Shown here: piece after piece, positions 44,101 to 55,303 of the stretch | Layout: each line of letters begins with the position of its first letter | Numbering within the stretch: position 1 is the first letter of the stretch | Assembly (NCBI RefSeq): GCF_048569485.1 | Contig: NC_134353.1 | Coordinates: 422,092,243-422,156,242, forward strand | Length of the DNA stretch: 64,000 bases | From: Anomaloglossus baeobatrachus | Lineage: Eukaryota > Chordata > Amphibia > Anura > Aromobatidae | Reading direction: 5' to 3' | The notes under the pieces: generated by a model | Told to the model about the DNA's origin: nothing | What the model saw: the letters and a program-made list of their open reading frames with translations, nothing else | Database searches by the model: none | Position numbers and translations under genes: made by a program

Positions 44101-46209
44101 CTCCGGAGGCCACACAAAGTATTACACTTTAAAAAGTGTAACCCCTCCCCTCTGCCTATACACCCTCCCGTGCATCACGGGCTCCTCAGTTTTGGTGCAA
44201 AAGCAGGAAGGAGGTAAACTTATAAATTGGTCTAAGGTAAATTCAATCCGAAGGATGATCGGAGAACTGAAACCATGAACCAAAAGAACGATTCAACATG
44301 AACAACATGTGTACACAAAAGAACAAACAGCCCGAAGGGAACAGGGGCGGGTGCTGGGTCTCCCAATAGGAGCTAGAAGAAAAGGAATTTACGGTAAGTA
44401 AACAAAATTCCCTTCTTCTTTGTCGCTCCATTGGGAGACCCAGACAATTGGGACGTCCAAAAGCAGTCCCTGGGTGGGTAAAAGAATACCCCGATAAAAA
44501 AAGAGCCGAAAACGGCCCCCTCTTACAGGTGGGCAACCGCCGCCTGAAGGACTCGCCTACCTAGACTGGCATCTGCCGAAGCATAGGTATGCACCTGATA
44601 GTGTTTTGTGAAAGTGTGCAGACTAGACCAGGTAGCCGCCTGACACACCTGCTGAGCCGTAGCCCGGTGCCGCAATGCCCAGGACGCACCCACGGCTCTG
44701 GTAGAATGGGCTTTCAGCCCTGAAGGAATCGGAAGCCCCGAAGAACGGTAGGCTTCAAGAATCGGTTCCTTGATCCACCGAGCCAAGGTTGACCTGGAAG
44801 CCTGCGACCCCTTACGCTGGCCAGCGACAAGGACAAAGAGCGCATCTGAACGGCGCAGTGGCGCCGTGCGAGACACGTAGAGCCGGAGTGCTCTCACTAG
44901 ATCTAACAAGTGCAAATCCTTTTCACATTGGTGAACTGGATGAGGGCAAAATGAAGGTAAGTAGATATCCTGATTGAGATGAAAAGGGGATACCACCTTA
45001 GGAAGGAATTCCGGGACCGGACGCAGAACCACCTTATCCTGGTGAAAAACCAGGAAGGGGGCTTTGCATGACAGCGCTGCAAGCTCCGACACTCTACGGA
45101 GCGATGTAACTGCCACTAGAAAAGCCACCTTCTGCGAAAGACGTGATAGAGAGACCTCCCGCAGCGGCTCGAAAGGTGGTTTCTGAAAAGCCCTTAGAAC
45201 CCTGTTAAGATCCCAGGGTTCCAGCGGCCGCTTGTAAGGTGGGACTATGTGGCAAACTCCCTGCAGGAACGTGCGGACCTGCGGAAGCCTGGCTAGACGT
45301 TTTTGAAAAAACACGGAAAGCGCCGATACTTGTCCCTTGAGAGAGCCGAGAGACAAACCCTTGTCCATTCCAGATTGAAGGAAGGAAAGAAAAGTGGGTA
45401 AGGCAAACGGCCAGGGGGTAAAACCCTTATCAGAGCACCAGGATAAGAAGATCCTCCAAGCCCTGTGATAGATCTTGGCGGACGTTGGTTTCCTGGCCTG
45501 TCTCATAGTGGCAATGACATCTTGAGATAACCCTGAGGACGCTAGGAGCCAGGACTCAATGGCTACACAGTCAGGTTGAGGGCCGCAGAATTCAGATGGA
45601 AAAAATGGCCCTTGAGACAGCAAGTCTGGTCGGTCTGGGAGTGCCCACGGTTGACCCACCGTGAGGTGCCACAGATCCGGGTACCACGACCTCCTCGGCC
45701 AGTCTGGAGCGACGAGGATGGCGCGGCGGCAGTCGGACCTGATCTTGCGTAACACACTGGGCAGCATTGCCAGAGGAGGAAATACATAAGGCAGTCGAAA
45801 CTGCGACCAATCCTGAACTAATGCGTCTGCCGCCAGAGCTCTGTGATCCTGAGATCGTGCCATGAATGCCGGGACTTTGTTGTTGTGCCGAGACGCCATG
45901 AGATCGACGTCCGGCGTTCCCCAGCGGCAACAGATCTCTTGAAACACGCCTCCTTCAACACAAAGCATAAAAACTGAGGAGCCCGTGATGCACGGGAGGG
46001 TGTATAGGCAGAGGGGAGGGGTTACACTTTTTAAAGTGTAATACTTTGTGTGGCCTCCGGAGGCAGAAGCTATACACCCAATTGTCTGGGTCTCCCAATG
46101 GAGCGACAAAGAAATTTGTATTTATGAAATTGGATATTTGAATATTTACTGAAAGACAGTAAGATTTATATAGCATTTGATATTTGGGGACTTAACGAAT
46201 ACATGCAGT

Positions 46210-46277
<68 letters not shown>

Positions 46278-49200
46278 GGAGAGTGTTGGGGTGTTGCTTG
46301 GTTTATACAAATATTTGATATTCTTATATCTTACAATTTGAGTACAATATCCCTTCACTTCTCTTACCAATAAATTATGGTCAAAAAATTTCTCTAGGTT
46401 TGTTTTTCCAAGTGACTTTTTTCTTGGTGTTATTTATTGTTGTAGATTAAACTAAATGTTTTTTTAACCCCTTCACGACCATGGACGGAAAGATCCGTCA
46501 TGGTGCCCTGGGCCTTAAAGACCAAGGACGGATCTTTCAGTCATGGCGGAATCGCGGCACCGGAGCCTCCGGTGACTGCGATCGGTTAACACAAACCGCA
46601 GATTCGGGTAGGAGGGGACATGTACCTGACCTCAGGAGGGGTGGTGCCTCCTCCCCGGACCTACGGAGGCTGTGATTGGCTGACGAACGCCGCTCAACTA
46701 ATCACAGCCACTGTAATGTTCCAGCCATTTAAAGTGACTGAAACATTGAAATCCAGCCATGGTCAGTGCAGCTGTAGCACTGGCCATTGGCTGGAGCTGG
46801 GTGACCTCACTGGATCACCCTCCCCCAGCTCCAGTAGCTCTGATTGGAGAGATCGGCCTTGTGACCGATCTCTCCAATTACAGTGGACCTGTTGCCGGTG
46901 ACCGTCCCCATCAGCTTCACTTGTCGGTCCCTGCAGCATGCGAGCACAGTGAGTGCATACAGTGCAATGGCAGGGCGACAAGCTCCGGTCCCATGCTGTT
47001 ATGTGACCGGAGCATGGGACCCGGAAGTTGCCGCGCTGCCACTGCACTGTATGAAACCGGCGAAAAGCCCCCCGATCCGCCGCCCTCCATCTGCCACAGT
47101 GCCACCGCTCCCCCCGATCTGCTGCCCGGCCCCTCCCCCTCGTTATGTGCTGCGCGCTCCCCCCCCCACCAGTCACCCCCGGGATCTGTGTTCCCCCCCC
47201 ACCAGTCACCCCCGGGATCTGTGCTCCCTCCCCAGTCACCCCCGGGATCTGTGCTCCCCCCCCACCAGTCACCCCCGGGATCTGTGCTCCCTCCCCACCA
47301 GTCACCCCCGGGATCTGTGCTCCCTCCCCAGTCACCCCCGGGATCTGTGCTCCCTCCCCACCAGTCACCCCCGGGATCTGTGCTCCCTCCCCAGTCACCC
47401 CCGGGATCTGTGCTCCCTCCCCAGTCACCCCCGGGATCTGTGCTCCCTCCCCAGTCACCCCCGGGATCTGTGCTCCCTCCCCAGTCACCCCCGGGATCTG
47501 TGCTCCCTCCCCAGTCACCCCCGGGATCTGTGCTCCCTCCCCAGTCACCCCCGGGATCTGTGCTCCCTCCCCAGTCACCCCCGGGATCTGTGCTCCCTCC
47601 CCAGTCACCCCCGGGATCTGTGCTCCCTCCCCAGTCACCCCCGGGATCTGTGCTCCCTCCCCAGTCACCCCCGGGATCTGTGCTCCCTCCCCAGTCACCC
47701 CCGGGATCTGTGCTCCCTCCCCTGTCACCCCCGGGATCTGTGCTCCCTCCCCTGTCACCCCCGGGATCTGTGCTCCCTCCCCTGTCACCCCCGGGATCTG
47801 TGCTCCCTCCCCTGTCACCCCCGGGATCTGTGATCCCTCCCCTGTCACCCCCGGGATCTGTGCTCCCTCCCCTGTCACCCCCGGGATCTGCTGTCCGCTT
47901 TCCCTCCACCTCTCACCCCCGTGATCTGTGCTCCCTCTCCTGTCTCCCCCGTGATCTGTGCTCGCTCACCTGTCCGCTCTCCCTCCACCTCTCACCCCCA
48001 TGATCTGTGCTCCCTCACCTGTCTCCCCTGTGATCTGCGCTGCGCTCCCTCTCCCACCTCTCACCTGATCTTCTACACATTGAAAAACCATAAAAGGTGC
48101 TTCATGGCCATTCTAAAAAACATTCATTGGAGAATTTTCATAGAGGAGGATTTGGTGAGTTTCTGCTCCCAAAACTCAGTTTAAGTAACCATGTGTTCAC
48201 ATGATTTTTTTTATGAATCTCTCCAAATACTTAAAACTTGATTTTGGTGATGTATTAATGTACTGACGGTGGTCCAATAATGTTGTCATGCAAGTACTCG
48301 TTTACATTTTTTGTGGTCCTTGGGATTGACTTAGTATGGCAATGTGGTCCTTGGACAAAAAATATTAACTTTTTAAAGCAGGTGTGTACAAGAGTTTCAC
48401 CAAACTTGGCATGTCATGGAGGTAAAAGTTTCAATTGGTGGGGGTACAGCAGATCGGACCCACCACGGATTGCTAAAATGCCGAAATAGACCAGAGTAAA
48501 GAACAACTTACTGCAGGAAATGAGACGCACCTCTATCAACACTATACAGATGTATATTTACCTTCTTCTTGGTTTTTGGTAGTTTCTAATAACTGTTGAC
48601 TACTGTTGTCGGCTTCATTTACTTTTTGCTGGCTTCCCACTTTTGATCCAAGAATACTAGCTTTTATTCTGCTGTAAACTTCAGATGCTTTATCCATAAC
48701 AGCTGGATTAGCTTTGTATCGACGGATCTGTTGAGATGGGTATAATTTTCAAGATGAAGACGATACTTATTAATTCAGGATTTCCCAAGGCTCAATGTTT
48801 CTCACCTTCTTAAGTGTAGCCACCAGATCAGTGTTCTTTTGTAGTATGCAGGAAGTCACTTGAAGACTTCCCAGCTTTTCAAGAGCATCTAAACATTTCT
48901 GTATATCCTATGCGGCAGAAGAACAAAGAAAGTAGGTACGATAATTATAAAGGATGGATGACAAGGTTTAATCTCTACAGTCTCAAAATAGATGATGGAA
49001 AAATTAATATGAGATTCCTGTAACTCACCGGACTGTCCACCTTAAGGGCAAATTTGATCTCGCTGTGCAGCTTTTGGAGTTCCTCTTCAACATTAGGCTC
49101 TATAGAGGGCATATGATTACTATGTATTATCACCGACACACAGGACTCGAATCACACATCAATTAATGCAGATGGGTCACCATATACAAGATTACAAACT

Positions 49201-50283
49201 GCATACATTAGAATGGATGAAGTTGATGGACTTATTTAAAAATTCACATCAGAATAGCTGGACAACAAAAAATGACATTTAATATCTCCAGCTAAATAGT
49301 GAGGCGATGAGTACATGTGGACTCCGTTTTGACACACCCCAGACAGTTAGTGCTGAGCACTATCAGATCTCAGCAGCAGAAGGGACACTGAGCAGCTGTT
49401 GATCAGGCCACTTCGGCAGAGTTTAGACTCCTATAGATACATTGCCTTGGATTTTTAAAACAACAACATCCACTTCATCCCATCCAATAATGTAGCTTTT
49501 GTATTATGAAATGTAGTAATGGACCAAACTCCATCAGGCTCACCTTTCTTTTCCACTTTTCTATCACTTATAACTTCAGGCTTCTTTGCAGCTCTTTCCT
49601 TTTTTGCTGGTCTATAGATGTATTGGAGATGGAAAAAAAAAAAAAAGTAAAATTAATTACAAAGCAGAATTTTAAAATATAAAGCAGGTTTTTTCGTCAG
49701 ATGTTCCTCTAACCTGCCCACTGGTCTGTCGCCACGTTTTTCTATCTTATTTGGCTTCCTCCCAGGAGTTGATGCTTTTGGCTTTTTAACAGTCTTGACC
49801 TTAGAAGAAAAAAAGCATAATATCGCACATGACAAGTCCTAGAATAATCTACATATAAATGAGCATAAATTATATGGAATATTTGTTCACCATGAACTTC
49901 AGACCCATCATTTCCAATAAGTTTAAATCTTAACCTTTGCGTCACTGTCAGAATCAGACATCCTTTGTCGCCTCGCTCTCTTGGCATTTCCAGAAGGTAG
50001 ATTGCTTTTTTTCCTTGGCTTTTCTTTTTCAGAATCATAATGGGAAGGAGTCTTCTTGACAGGTTTCGAAAGCTGTTCATCATCACTACTGCTGCTTTTA
50101 TGGTCATTATCTGCTTTCTCTTTTTCATTCTTTTCCATCTTTTTTCTAGCCTCCTCCTCTTTTTCTTCCTCCCTTAACCGACGCAGTTGATCTTCCTGCT
50201 CCTTCCGTCGACGCTCTTCCAGAGCCTTTTGTCTTTCCTCATCCCTCTTTTTCCAGTCACTGATCCGATCTGGTGAGCTGTCA
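41057..50283 (-). CDS. HDGFL2: HDGFL2 (HDGF-like protein 2), 3' exons, partial
   Basis: A minus-strand spliced gene with seven exons: 50283-49935, 49799-49714, 49611-49544, 49099-49029, 48907-48806, 48727-48562 and 41163-41057. All junctions have AG acceptors and GT donors. After one split-codon base the total is 948 nt, 316 codons including the stop. The product has an ER/K-rich helix ([13 protein letters not shown]), a basic linker, an integrase-binding-domain fold ([20 protein letters not shown] onward) and an acidic tail. HDGFL2 is a nuclear chromatin protein; relatives read H3K36 methylation through an N-terminal PWWP domain and bind transcription-elongation partners through the IBD. The DRISEWKRRDE and RKVEKKKEP patterns favour HDGFL2 over PSIP1. 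The PWWP exons lie beyond the part seen here. Confidence 0.9.
41164..43131. other. HDGFL2 intron, no further feature recognised
   Basis: A/T-rich sequence between the terminal exon and the Harbinger-like MITE. I see no further exon in frame and no repeat ends. Short simple A runs occur at 41983 and 42399. Confidence 0.5.
43132..43162 (+). ncRNA. Hammerhead-like motif, isolated Penelope fragment
   Basis: CTGATGA (43132-43138), an AAG/CTT mini-hairpin, GAAAC (43151-43155) and GTACGTC (43156-43162) form an intact hammerhead core order, almost identical in core to 24875-24917. Helix I is short (CTC/GAG). No Penelope coding sequence is nearby. Confidence 0.55.
43288..43843. mobile_element. Harbinger-like MITE in HDGFL2 intron
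   Basis: TTA at 43285-43287 and 43844-43846. The ends GGCGGGCTTTGCACGTTG and CAACGTGCAAAGCCGCCC are complementary over about 18 bp. The interior has inverted TATCGCTACGCCAGC/GCTGGCGTAGCGA and GCCGCAGGAACGAGGAAC segments. No transposase. Confidence 0.85.
44353..44455. repeat. Internal complementary region of DIRS element A
   Basis: CCCAATAGGAGCTAGAAGAA through GGTAAGTAAACAAAATTCCC complements the left terminus. TTCTTTGTCGCTCCATTGGG complements the right terminus. DIRS elements use this region to circularise the replicating DNA. Confidence 0.75.
44523..45960 (-). other. DIRS element A: tyrosine recombinase part
   Basis: Recognisable recombinase features are [12 protein letters not shown] with the first catalytic Arg, [12 protein letters not shown] with the HxxR pair, and [12 protein letters not shown] with the His region and nucleophilic Tyr. 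Upstream is the conserved [12 protein letters not shown] and YVFPPLAML segment found after RNase H in DIRS elements. Part of a fossil element. Confidence 0.8.
46212..46274. repeat. (TA)n microsatellite
   Basis: About 62 bp of uninterrupted TA repeat about 100 bp beyond the right end of DIRS element A. Confidence 0.95.
46466..47150. repeat. TTAACCCCTTCACGACC-type repeat, left part
   Basis: It begins TTAACCCCTTCACGACC as at 36740, with GACGGAAAGATCCGTC palindromes, and continues through GATCGGCCTTGTGACCGATC-type inverted motifs. No matching right end is seen; the 30-bp minisatellite follows. Confidence 0.5.
47155..47900. repeat. 30-bp minisatellite, about 24 units
   Basis: Units of CCCCGGGATCTGTGCTCCCT plus CCCCAGTCAC repeat with period 30; some early units are 3 bp longer (CCACCAG). 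The last six or seven units carry CCCCTGTC instead of CCCCAGTC, a homogenised block. Related degenerate units continue to about 48060. Because 30 is a multiple of three and the unit lacks stops, several frames stay open on both strands; these are not genes. Confidence 0.95.
48061..48561. other. HDGFL2 intron sequence next to exon 48562-48727
   Basis: A/T-rich, no paired repeat ends, no other exon seen. Confidence 0.5.
48562..48727 (-). CDS. HDGFL2: HDGFL2 exon: IBD end and linker
   Basis: 166 nt. CAACAG acceptor, GTAAAT donor. Encodes [20 protein letters not shown], the last IBD helices, then a polar tail ending TTKNQEE with one base left over that completes GCT in the last exon. Confidence 0.9.
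48806..48907 (-). CDS. HDGFL2: HDGFL2 exon: IBD helices 2-3
   Basis: 102 nt, symmetric phase 0. Encodes [20 protein letters not shown] and [14 protein letters not shown], the core of the IBD, where the family binds partner peptides. Confidence 0.9.
49029..49099 (-). CDS. HDGFL2: HDGFL2 exon: IBD helix 1
   Basis: 71 nt. TATAG acceptor, GTGAGT donor. Encodes [20 protein letters not shown] then DSP, the first IBD helix. Confidence 0.9.
49100..49543. other. HDGFL2 intron
   Basis: Ordinary intron between consensus donor (49543 side) and acceptor (49100 side). No repeat recognised. Confidence 0.6.
49544..49611 (-). CDS. HDGFL2: HDGFL2 exon: pre-IBD linker
   Basis: 68 nt. TATAG acceptor, GTGAGC donor. 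Encodes [20 protein letters not shown], matching the RKVEKK segment just ahead of the IBD in HDGFL2 homologues. Confidence 0.85.
49714..49799 (-). CDS. HDGFL2: HDGFL2 exon: basic linker
   Basis: 86 nt. TTCTAAG acceptor, GTTAGA donor. Encodes [20 protein letters not shown] and RGDRPVG, a Lys/Pro-rich linker probably serving nuclear localisation. Confidence 0.85.
49935..50283 (-). CDS. HDGFL2: HDGFL2 exon: charged helix
   Basis: 349 nt. The acceptor is GTTTAG at 50289-50284 and the donor GTTAAG follows 49935. It encodes [16 protein letters not shown], a long Glu/Arg/Lys helix, then a Ser/Asp-rich and Lys-rich segment ending SDSDAK. It begins at the third position of a codon, so an upstream exon is required. 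Confidence 0.9.
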
Positions 50284-50785
50284 CTAAACGAAGATGAACA
50301 GACAAAAATGCGCATGATTAATTATTCAGGGATAGGAAAATAGATTTGTTTTTTTTTTCTGGGGGAAGAGGGGTAATAAGGAGTTAGTAAGAATTGCATC
50401 CTTGGTGCCTAGCTGCTGAGAACCTTTCTTCTGCTGGATCACCCAAACAGTTCAATAACCACCACACAAGCGTTTTACAAATTAAAAAGAGAATTTTGTT
50501 TACTTACCGTAAATTCTTTTTCTTGTAGTTCCGACATGGGAGACCCAGACCATGGGGTGTATAGCTAGCGCCTCCGGAGGACACACAAAGCACTACACTC
50601 AAATGTGTAGCTCCTCCCTCCGGGCTATATACACCCCCTGGATGACAATCTACCCAGTTCAGTGCAAAAGCTGAAGGAGGACATCCACCCATAAGTAGAG
50701 ATAGAGTAAAACTCGGCAAAACCAGAGCTCTGTCTACTAACAACAGCCGTGAAACACACGGAACAAAAACTGCCAACAGGCAACA

Positions 50786-50900
50786 GGGAGGGTGCTGGGT
50801 CTCCCATGTCGGAACTACAAGAAAAAGAATTTACGGTAAGTAAACAAAATTCTCTTTTTCTTTATTGTTCCTTCCATGGGAGACCCAGACCATGGGACGT
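50786..50900. repeat. Internal complementary region of DIRS element B
   Basis: CTGGGTCTCCCATGTCGGAA to GGTAAGTAAACAAAATTCTC complements the left end. TTTATTGTTCCTTCCATGGG complements the right end. Confidence 0.75.
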
Positions 50901-50959
50901 TCCAAAGCAGTCCATGGGTGGGAAATAAAACTAAACTGAGAAGTAGGCAAAACCTAACT

Positions 50960-53821
50960 TCACAAATGGGCGACAGCCGCCTGAAGGATGCATCTGCCCA
51001 AGCTCGCATCTGCCGAAGCATGAGCATGCACTTGGTAGTGCTTAGAAAAAGTGTGCAGACTGGACCAAGTGGCAGCCTGACACACCTGTTGAGCCGTAGC
51101 CTGGTGTCTGAAAGCCCAGGAGGCACCGACAGCTCTGGTCGAGTGCGCCTTAATCCCCGGCGGGGGAGGCACCTGAGAACACTGGTAGGCATCGGCGATA
51201 GCCGACCTAACCCAACGAGCCAGGGTCGGTTTAGACGCCGAGAGGCCCTTGCGCTGACCCGTGGTTAGCACAAAAAGTGAGGTGCACCGCCGAAAAACGG
51301 CGGTGCGAGACACATAGATTCGGAGCGCCCGCACCAAATCCAAGGTGTGCAACGCCTTCTCAAAGCGATGCACAGGGGCCGGACAAAGAGAGGGCAATGA
51401 AATGTCCTGGTTAAGGTGGAAGGAAGACACCACCTTAGGGAGAAAGTCCGGAGTCGGACGCAGAACCACCTTGTCTTGGTGAAACACCAAAAAGGGGGAT
51501 TCCGAAGAAAGCGCAGACAAATCAGAAACTCTCCTGAGAGAAGTTATGGCTACTAGAAAGACAACTTTCTGTGAAAGTCTAGACAAAGGAACTTCCCTGA
51601 GAGGCTCAAAAGGGGGTTTCTGCAAGGCCGTGAGGACCAGATTAAGGTCCCAGGGATCCAAGGGCCGTCGGTAAGGAGGGATGATGTGAGATGCGCCCTG
51701 CATGAAGGTGCGCACCTGAGCCAGTCGGGCGATACGCCGCTGGAACAATACCGACAAAGCCGACACCTGTCCCTTAAGGGAATTGAGGGACAGACCCAAC
51801 TGCAGACCTGACTGTAGAAAAGACAGGATGGTCGGCAAGGCGAACGGCCAAGGAGCATGGCCGGAAGAGCGACACCAGGACAGGAAAATTCTCCAAGTCC
51901 TGTGGTAAATCTTGGCCGAGGAAGACTTCCGAGCCTGAGTCATGGTGGAGATGACCTCAGAGGGAATGCCTGAAGCAGTCAGGATCCAGGACTCAAGAGC
52001 CACGCCGTCAATCTGAGAGCCGCAGAATTCTGGCGGAAGAACGGACCTTGAGAGAGAAGGTCTGGGCGGTCCGGGAGATGCCACGGCACCTCTACGGACA
52101 GGCGGAGCAGGTCTGGGTACCAAGCTCGCCTGGGCCAGTCTGGGGCGATGAGTATGACCCGACGGCCCTCCATTCGGATCTTGCGCAGAACCCTGGGCGC
52201 TAGAGGGGGAAACACATAGGCCAGACTGAACTGAGACCAATACTGAACCAGTGCGTCTGCTGCGAAGGCCTGAGGATCGTGGGAGCGAGCCACATAAACC
52301 GGAACCTTGTTGTTGTGCCGGGAAGCCATTAGATCTACTTCCGGAGTGCCCCACTTGCGGCAGATCGATCTGAACACTGACGGATGCAGGGCCCACTCGC
52401 CGCCGTCCACGGTTTGACGGCTGAGATAATCGGCCTCCCAGTTTTCCACGCCTGGGATGTGAACTGCGGATATGGTGGACTTGGAGTCCTCCGTCCACTG
52501 GAGGATTCGTTGAACCTCCAACATCGCCAGACGGCTGTGAGTTCCGCCCTGGTGATTGATGTAGGCAACCGCTGTCGCGTTGTCCGACTGAACCCGAATG
52601 TGCTTGCCCGCCAATAGGTGGTGAAAGTCCAGGAGAGCTAGAAACACAGCTCTGATTTCCAGCACATTGATCGGGAGGGCTGATTCGGACGGAGTCCAAG
52701 TGCCCTGTGCTCGGTGATGGAGAAATACCGCTCCCCAGCCGGAGAGACTGGCATCCGTGGTGAGGATCACCCAGGACGGATTCAGGAAGGAACGTCCCTG
52801 TGACAGGGAGAGGGGCTGAAGCCACCACTGAAGGGAGTTCCTGGCCTGTGATGACAGAGCCACCAGCCTGTCCAAGGAAGAGATCCGCTTGTCCCAACAG
52901 CGGAGAATGTCCAGCTGCAAGGGACGCAGATGGAACTGGGCAAAGGGAACCGCTTCCATGGACGCCACCATCTGACCCAGCACCTGCATGAGGTGTCTGA
53001 TGGAATGACGGCGGTGCCTCAGCAGAGAGCGCACCGCCAGACGAAGGGACTGCTGTTTGACTAAGGGCAACTTGACAAGTGCCGGCAGAGTCTCGAATTG
53101 CATCCCTAGGTACAAAAGTACCCGGGTCGGGGGTCAGAGTCGACTTGGGGAGGTTGACAAGCCACCCAAACTGAGTTAGCGTGGTGACAGTGAGAGAGAC
53201 ACTCCGCTGGCAGTCTACACTGGATGAGGCCTTGACTAGAAGGTCGTCCAGGTAAGGAATCACTGCCAATCCCTGGAGGTGCAGGACCGCAACCACTGCT
53301 GCCATGACCTTGGTGAACACTCGAGGGGCCGTGGCTAAACCAAAGGGAAGAGCCACGAACTGGAAGTGTTCCTCTCCGATTGCAAAGCGTAGCCAGCGCT
53401 GGTGTGAGACCGCAATAGGCACATGCAGATAGGCATCTCTGATGTCGATGGATGCCAGAAAATCTCCCTGGGTCATTGAGGCAATGACCGATCTCAGAGA
53501 TTCCATGCGAAAGTGCCGCACCTGAACATGCTTGTTGAGAAGCTTGAGATCCAGGATGGGTCGGGAGGAACCGTCCTTTTTGGGAACTAGAAAGAGGTTT
53601 GAGTAGAAACCGCTGAACCGTTCCCGGGCGGGCACCGGAACAATTACACCGTTGGCCTGCAGGGATGCCACGGCCTGAGAGAAGGCGGCGGCTTTGGAGC
53701 AGGAAAGGGGGGGGGGGGGGTGGACAGAAAAAATCTGTTTGGCGGGCTGGAAGAAAAAGGTATCCTGTAGCCGTGGATGATGATATCCCGCACCCACTGA
53801 TCGGAGACGTGTTGCAACCAC
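50960..53821 (-). other. DIRS element B: RT, RNase H and tyrosine recombinase region
   Basis: RT motifs: VPKKDGSSRPILDLKLLNK, SIDIRDAYLHVPI, LPFGLATAPRVFTKVM and IPYLDDLLV. RNase H-like sequence follows (TDASLSGWGAVF, NVLEIRAVFLAL, SDNATAVAYINHQGG). The recombinase end has [21 protein letters not shown] and LHTFSKHYQV. DIRS elements are known to overlap RT/RNase H and recombinase frames. Part of one fossil element, not a host gene. Confidence 0.85.
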
Positions 53822-53881
53822 ACGTCGCCAAAGTGGGAGAGCCTGCCACCGACCAAGGACTTTGCTGGCGCGGCCAGATAG

Positions 53882-55303
53882 TCACGAGGAGGCTGCCTTG
53901 GTGGCAGCGGCTCCTCCGGTCTTTTGAGGACGCGGCTTTGCGCGCCAGTTGGATTTACGATCCTTGGCGGTAGTGGACGAGGCCGAGGGCTTAGAGGATG
54001 ACCAGTTAGAGGAACGAAAGGAACGAAACCTCGATTGGTTCCTGATCTGGGCAGGTTTCTTGGCTTTAGTTTGTGGCAAGGAAGTACTCTTCCCGCCAGT
54101 AGCCTCCTTAATTATGTCATCAAGCTGTTCCCCAAACAGCCGGGACCCAGTAAAAGGGAGACTCGCAAGGTACTTCTTAGAGGAAGCGTCCGCCTTCCAC
54201 TCTCGAAGCCACAAGATCCTGCGGATCGCGAGGGAGTTAGTGGAGGCCACTGCCGTGCGGTGAGAAGCCTCCAGGATGGCAGACATGGCGTAGGATGCAA
54301 AAGCCGAAGCTTGAGAAGTTAAGGCATCCATCTCAGGAATAGAGTCCCTGGAGAGGGAATGAATCTCCGCCAGCGAGGCAGAGATAGCCTTAAGAGCCCA
54401 TACTGCCGCAAAAGACGGGGAGAAGGAGGCTCCTGCCGCCTCAAATACAGACTTGGCCAGAAGGTCAACCTGGCGGTCAGTGGGGTCCTTAAGAGAAGTG
54501 CCGTCAGCCACAGCAACGACTGTGCGGGCTGAGATTCTGGACACCGGAGGGTCCACCTTTGGGGACTGGGCCCATTCCTTAACCACCTCTGGCGGAAAAG
54601 GAAAACGGTCATCTGAACTACGCTTCAGAAAGCGTTTGTCAGGACAGGCCCTGGGCTTGTTAACAGTGGTCTGAAAGCTGGAGTGGTTAAAAAACATACT
54701 CCTAGGTTTCTTAGGAGAGGTAAACTGGTGTACCTCTACCAGAGAGGGTTGTTCCTCTGACTCTTGTGGGTTGAGGTTCAGTACGGAGTTAATGGACGTA
54801 ATCAAGTCACTAACATCCGCATCACCCTCAGACAAGTCAATGGGGTACATAGAGGCAGCGTCTGAGCCCACAGCAAGTGAATCCTCCTCGCCCTGCACCT
54901 CGGCTTGTGAATCAGAGCCGTGGGACGAGGAAGGAGAAGGGTCAGTGCGTCTCCGTTTAGGGGGACGGGGTCCTAGGACCTGCTCTGAGGGCTCTGCAGA
55001 GCTCGGAGCCGCAGAGACACCCTGAGAGGGAGGCTGATGCATAGACAGCAGCGTCCGGGACAGCTGCCCCATGGAGTCGGCAAACGACTTGGAAAGAGCT
55101 TGTGAAAAAGATGCTACACAAGCCGGGGGTTCAGCCACCGGGGCCGGAGCAGCCGGAGGGACCCCTGCGGAGGCTCCAGGCTGAGACACAACCATATTAG
55201 CACAGGTATCACAATGTGGGTATGTGCTTGGCTCTGGCAGAATTAGCTTACAAGCAGTGCATATAGCATACATGTTTGCAGCCTTGCTCCTAGTGACAGA
55301 CAT
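53882..55303 (-). other. DIRS element B: Gag-like part
   Basis: 473 codons. Near the N-terminus is a zinc-ribbon-like CTACKLILPEPSTYPHCDTC (CxxC plus CxxC). A low-complexity Ala/Pro/Ser region follows, then an acidic stretch and a helical core (FEAAGASFSPSFAAVWALKA). The C-terminus is Arg/Ser-rich (SRFRSFRSSNWSSSKPS), probably nucleic-acid binding. Part of a fossil element. Confidence 0.7.

Larger units (their letters stand above)
44013..46112 (-). mobile_element. DIRS-like element A, short copy
   Basis: Terminal inverted repeats at 44013-44205 and 45972-46112 pair over the GGAGACCCAGACAATTGGG and GCCTCCGGAGGC region. An internal complementary region at about 44353-44455 matches both outer ends, the DIRS hallmark. 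The minus strand holds a tyrosine recombinase part. It is a short broken copy of the same family as the element at 58799-64000 and nearly identical to it, so probably young. It sits in an HDGFL2 intron in the gene's orientation. Confidence 0.85.

Noticed and set aside
47155-47900. CRISPR-like regular 30-bp repeats
   Set aside because: The units are head to tail without unique spacers, and the context is a vertebrate intron.
46759-48003. Open frames of 259-414 codons on both strands
   Set aside because: They come from the 30-bp minisatellite, whose period is a multiple of three and whose unit lacks stops in several frames. Proteins are pure decapeptide repeats.
49742-50128. A 128-codon minus-strand frame overlapping the HDGFL2 exon
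   Set aside because: It is a shadow in another frame of the charged exon; the HDGFL2 frame has homologue-like sequence and consistent splice phases.
41057-50283. PSIP1 (LEDGF) instead of HDGFL2
   Set aside because: The IBD is shared, but the [13 protein letters not shown] helix, RKVEKKE linker and short acidic tail fit HDGFL2 better.
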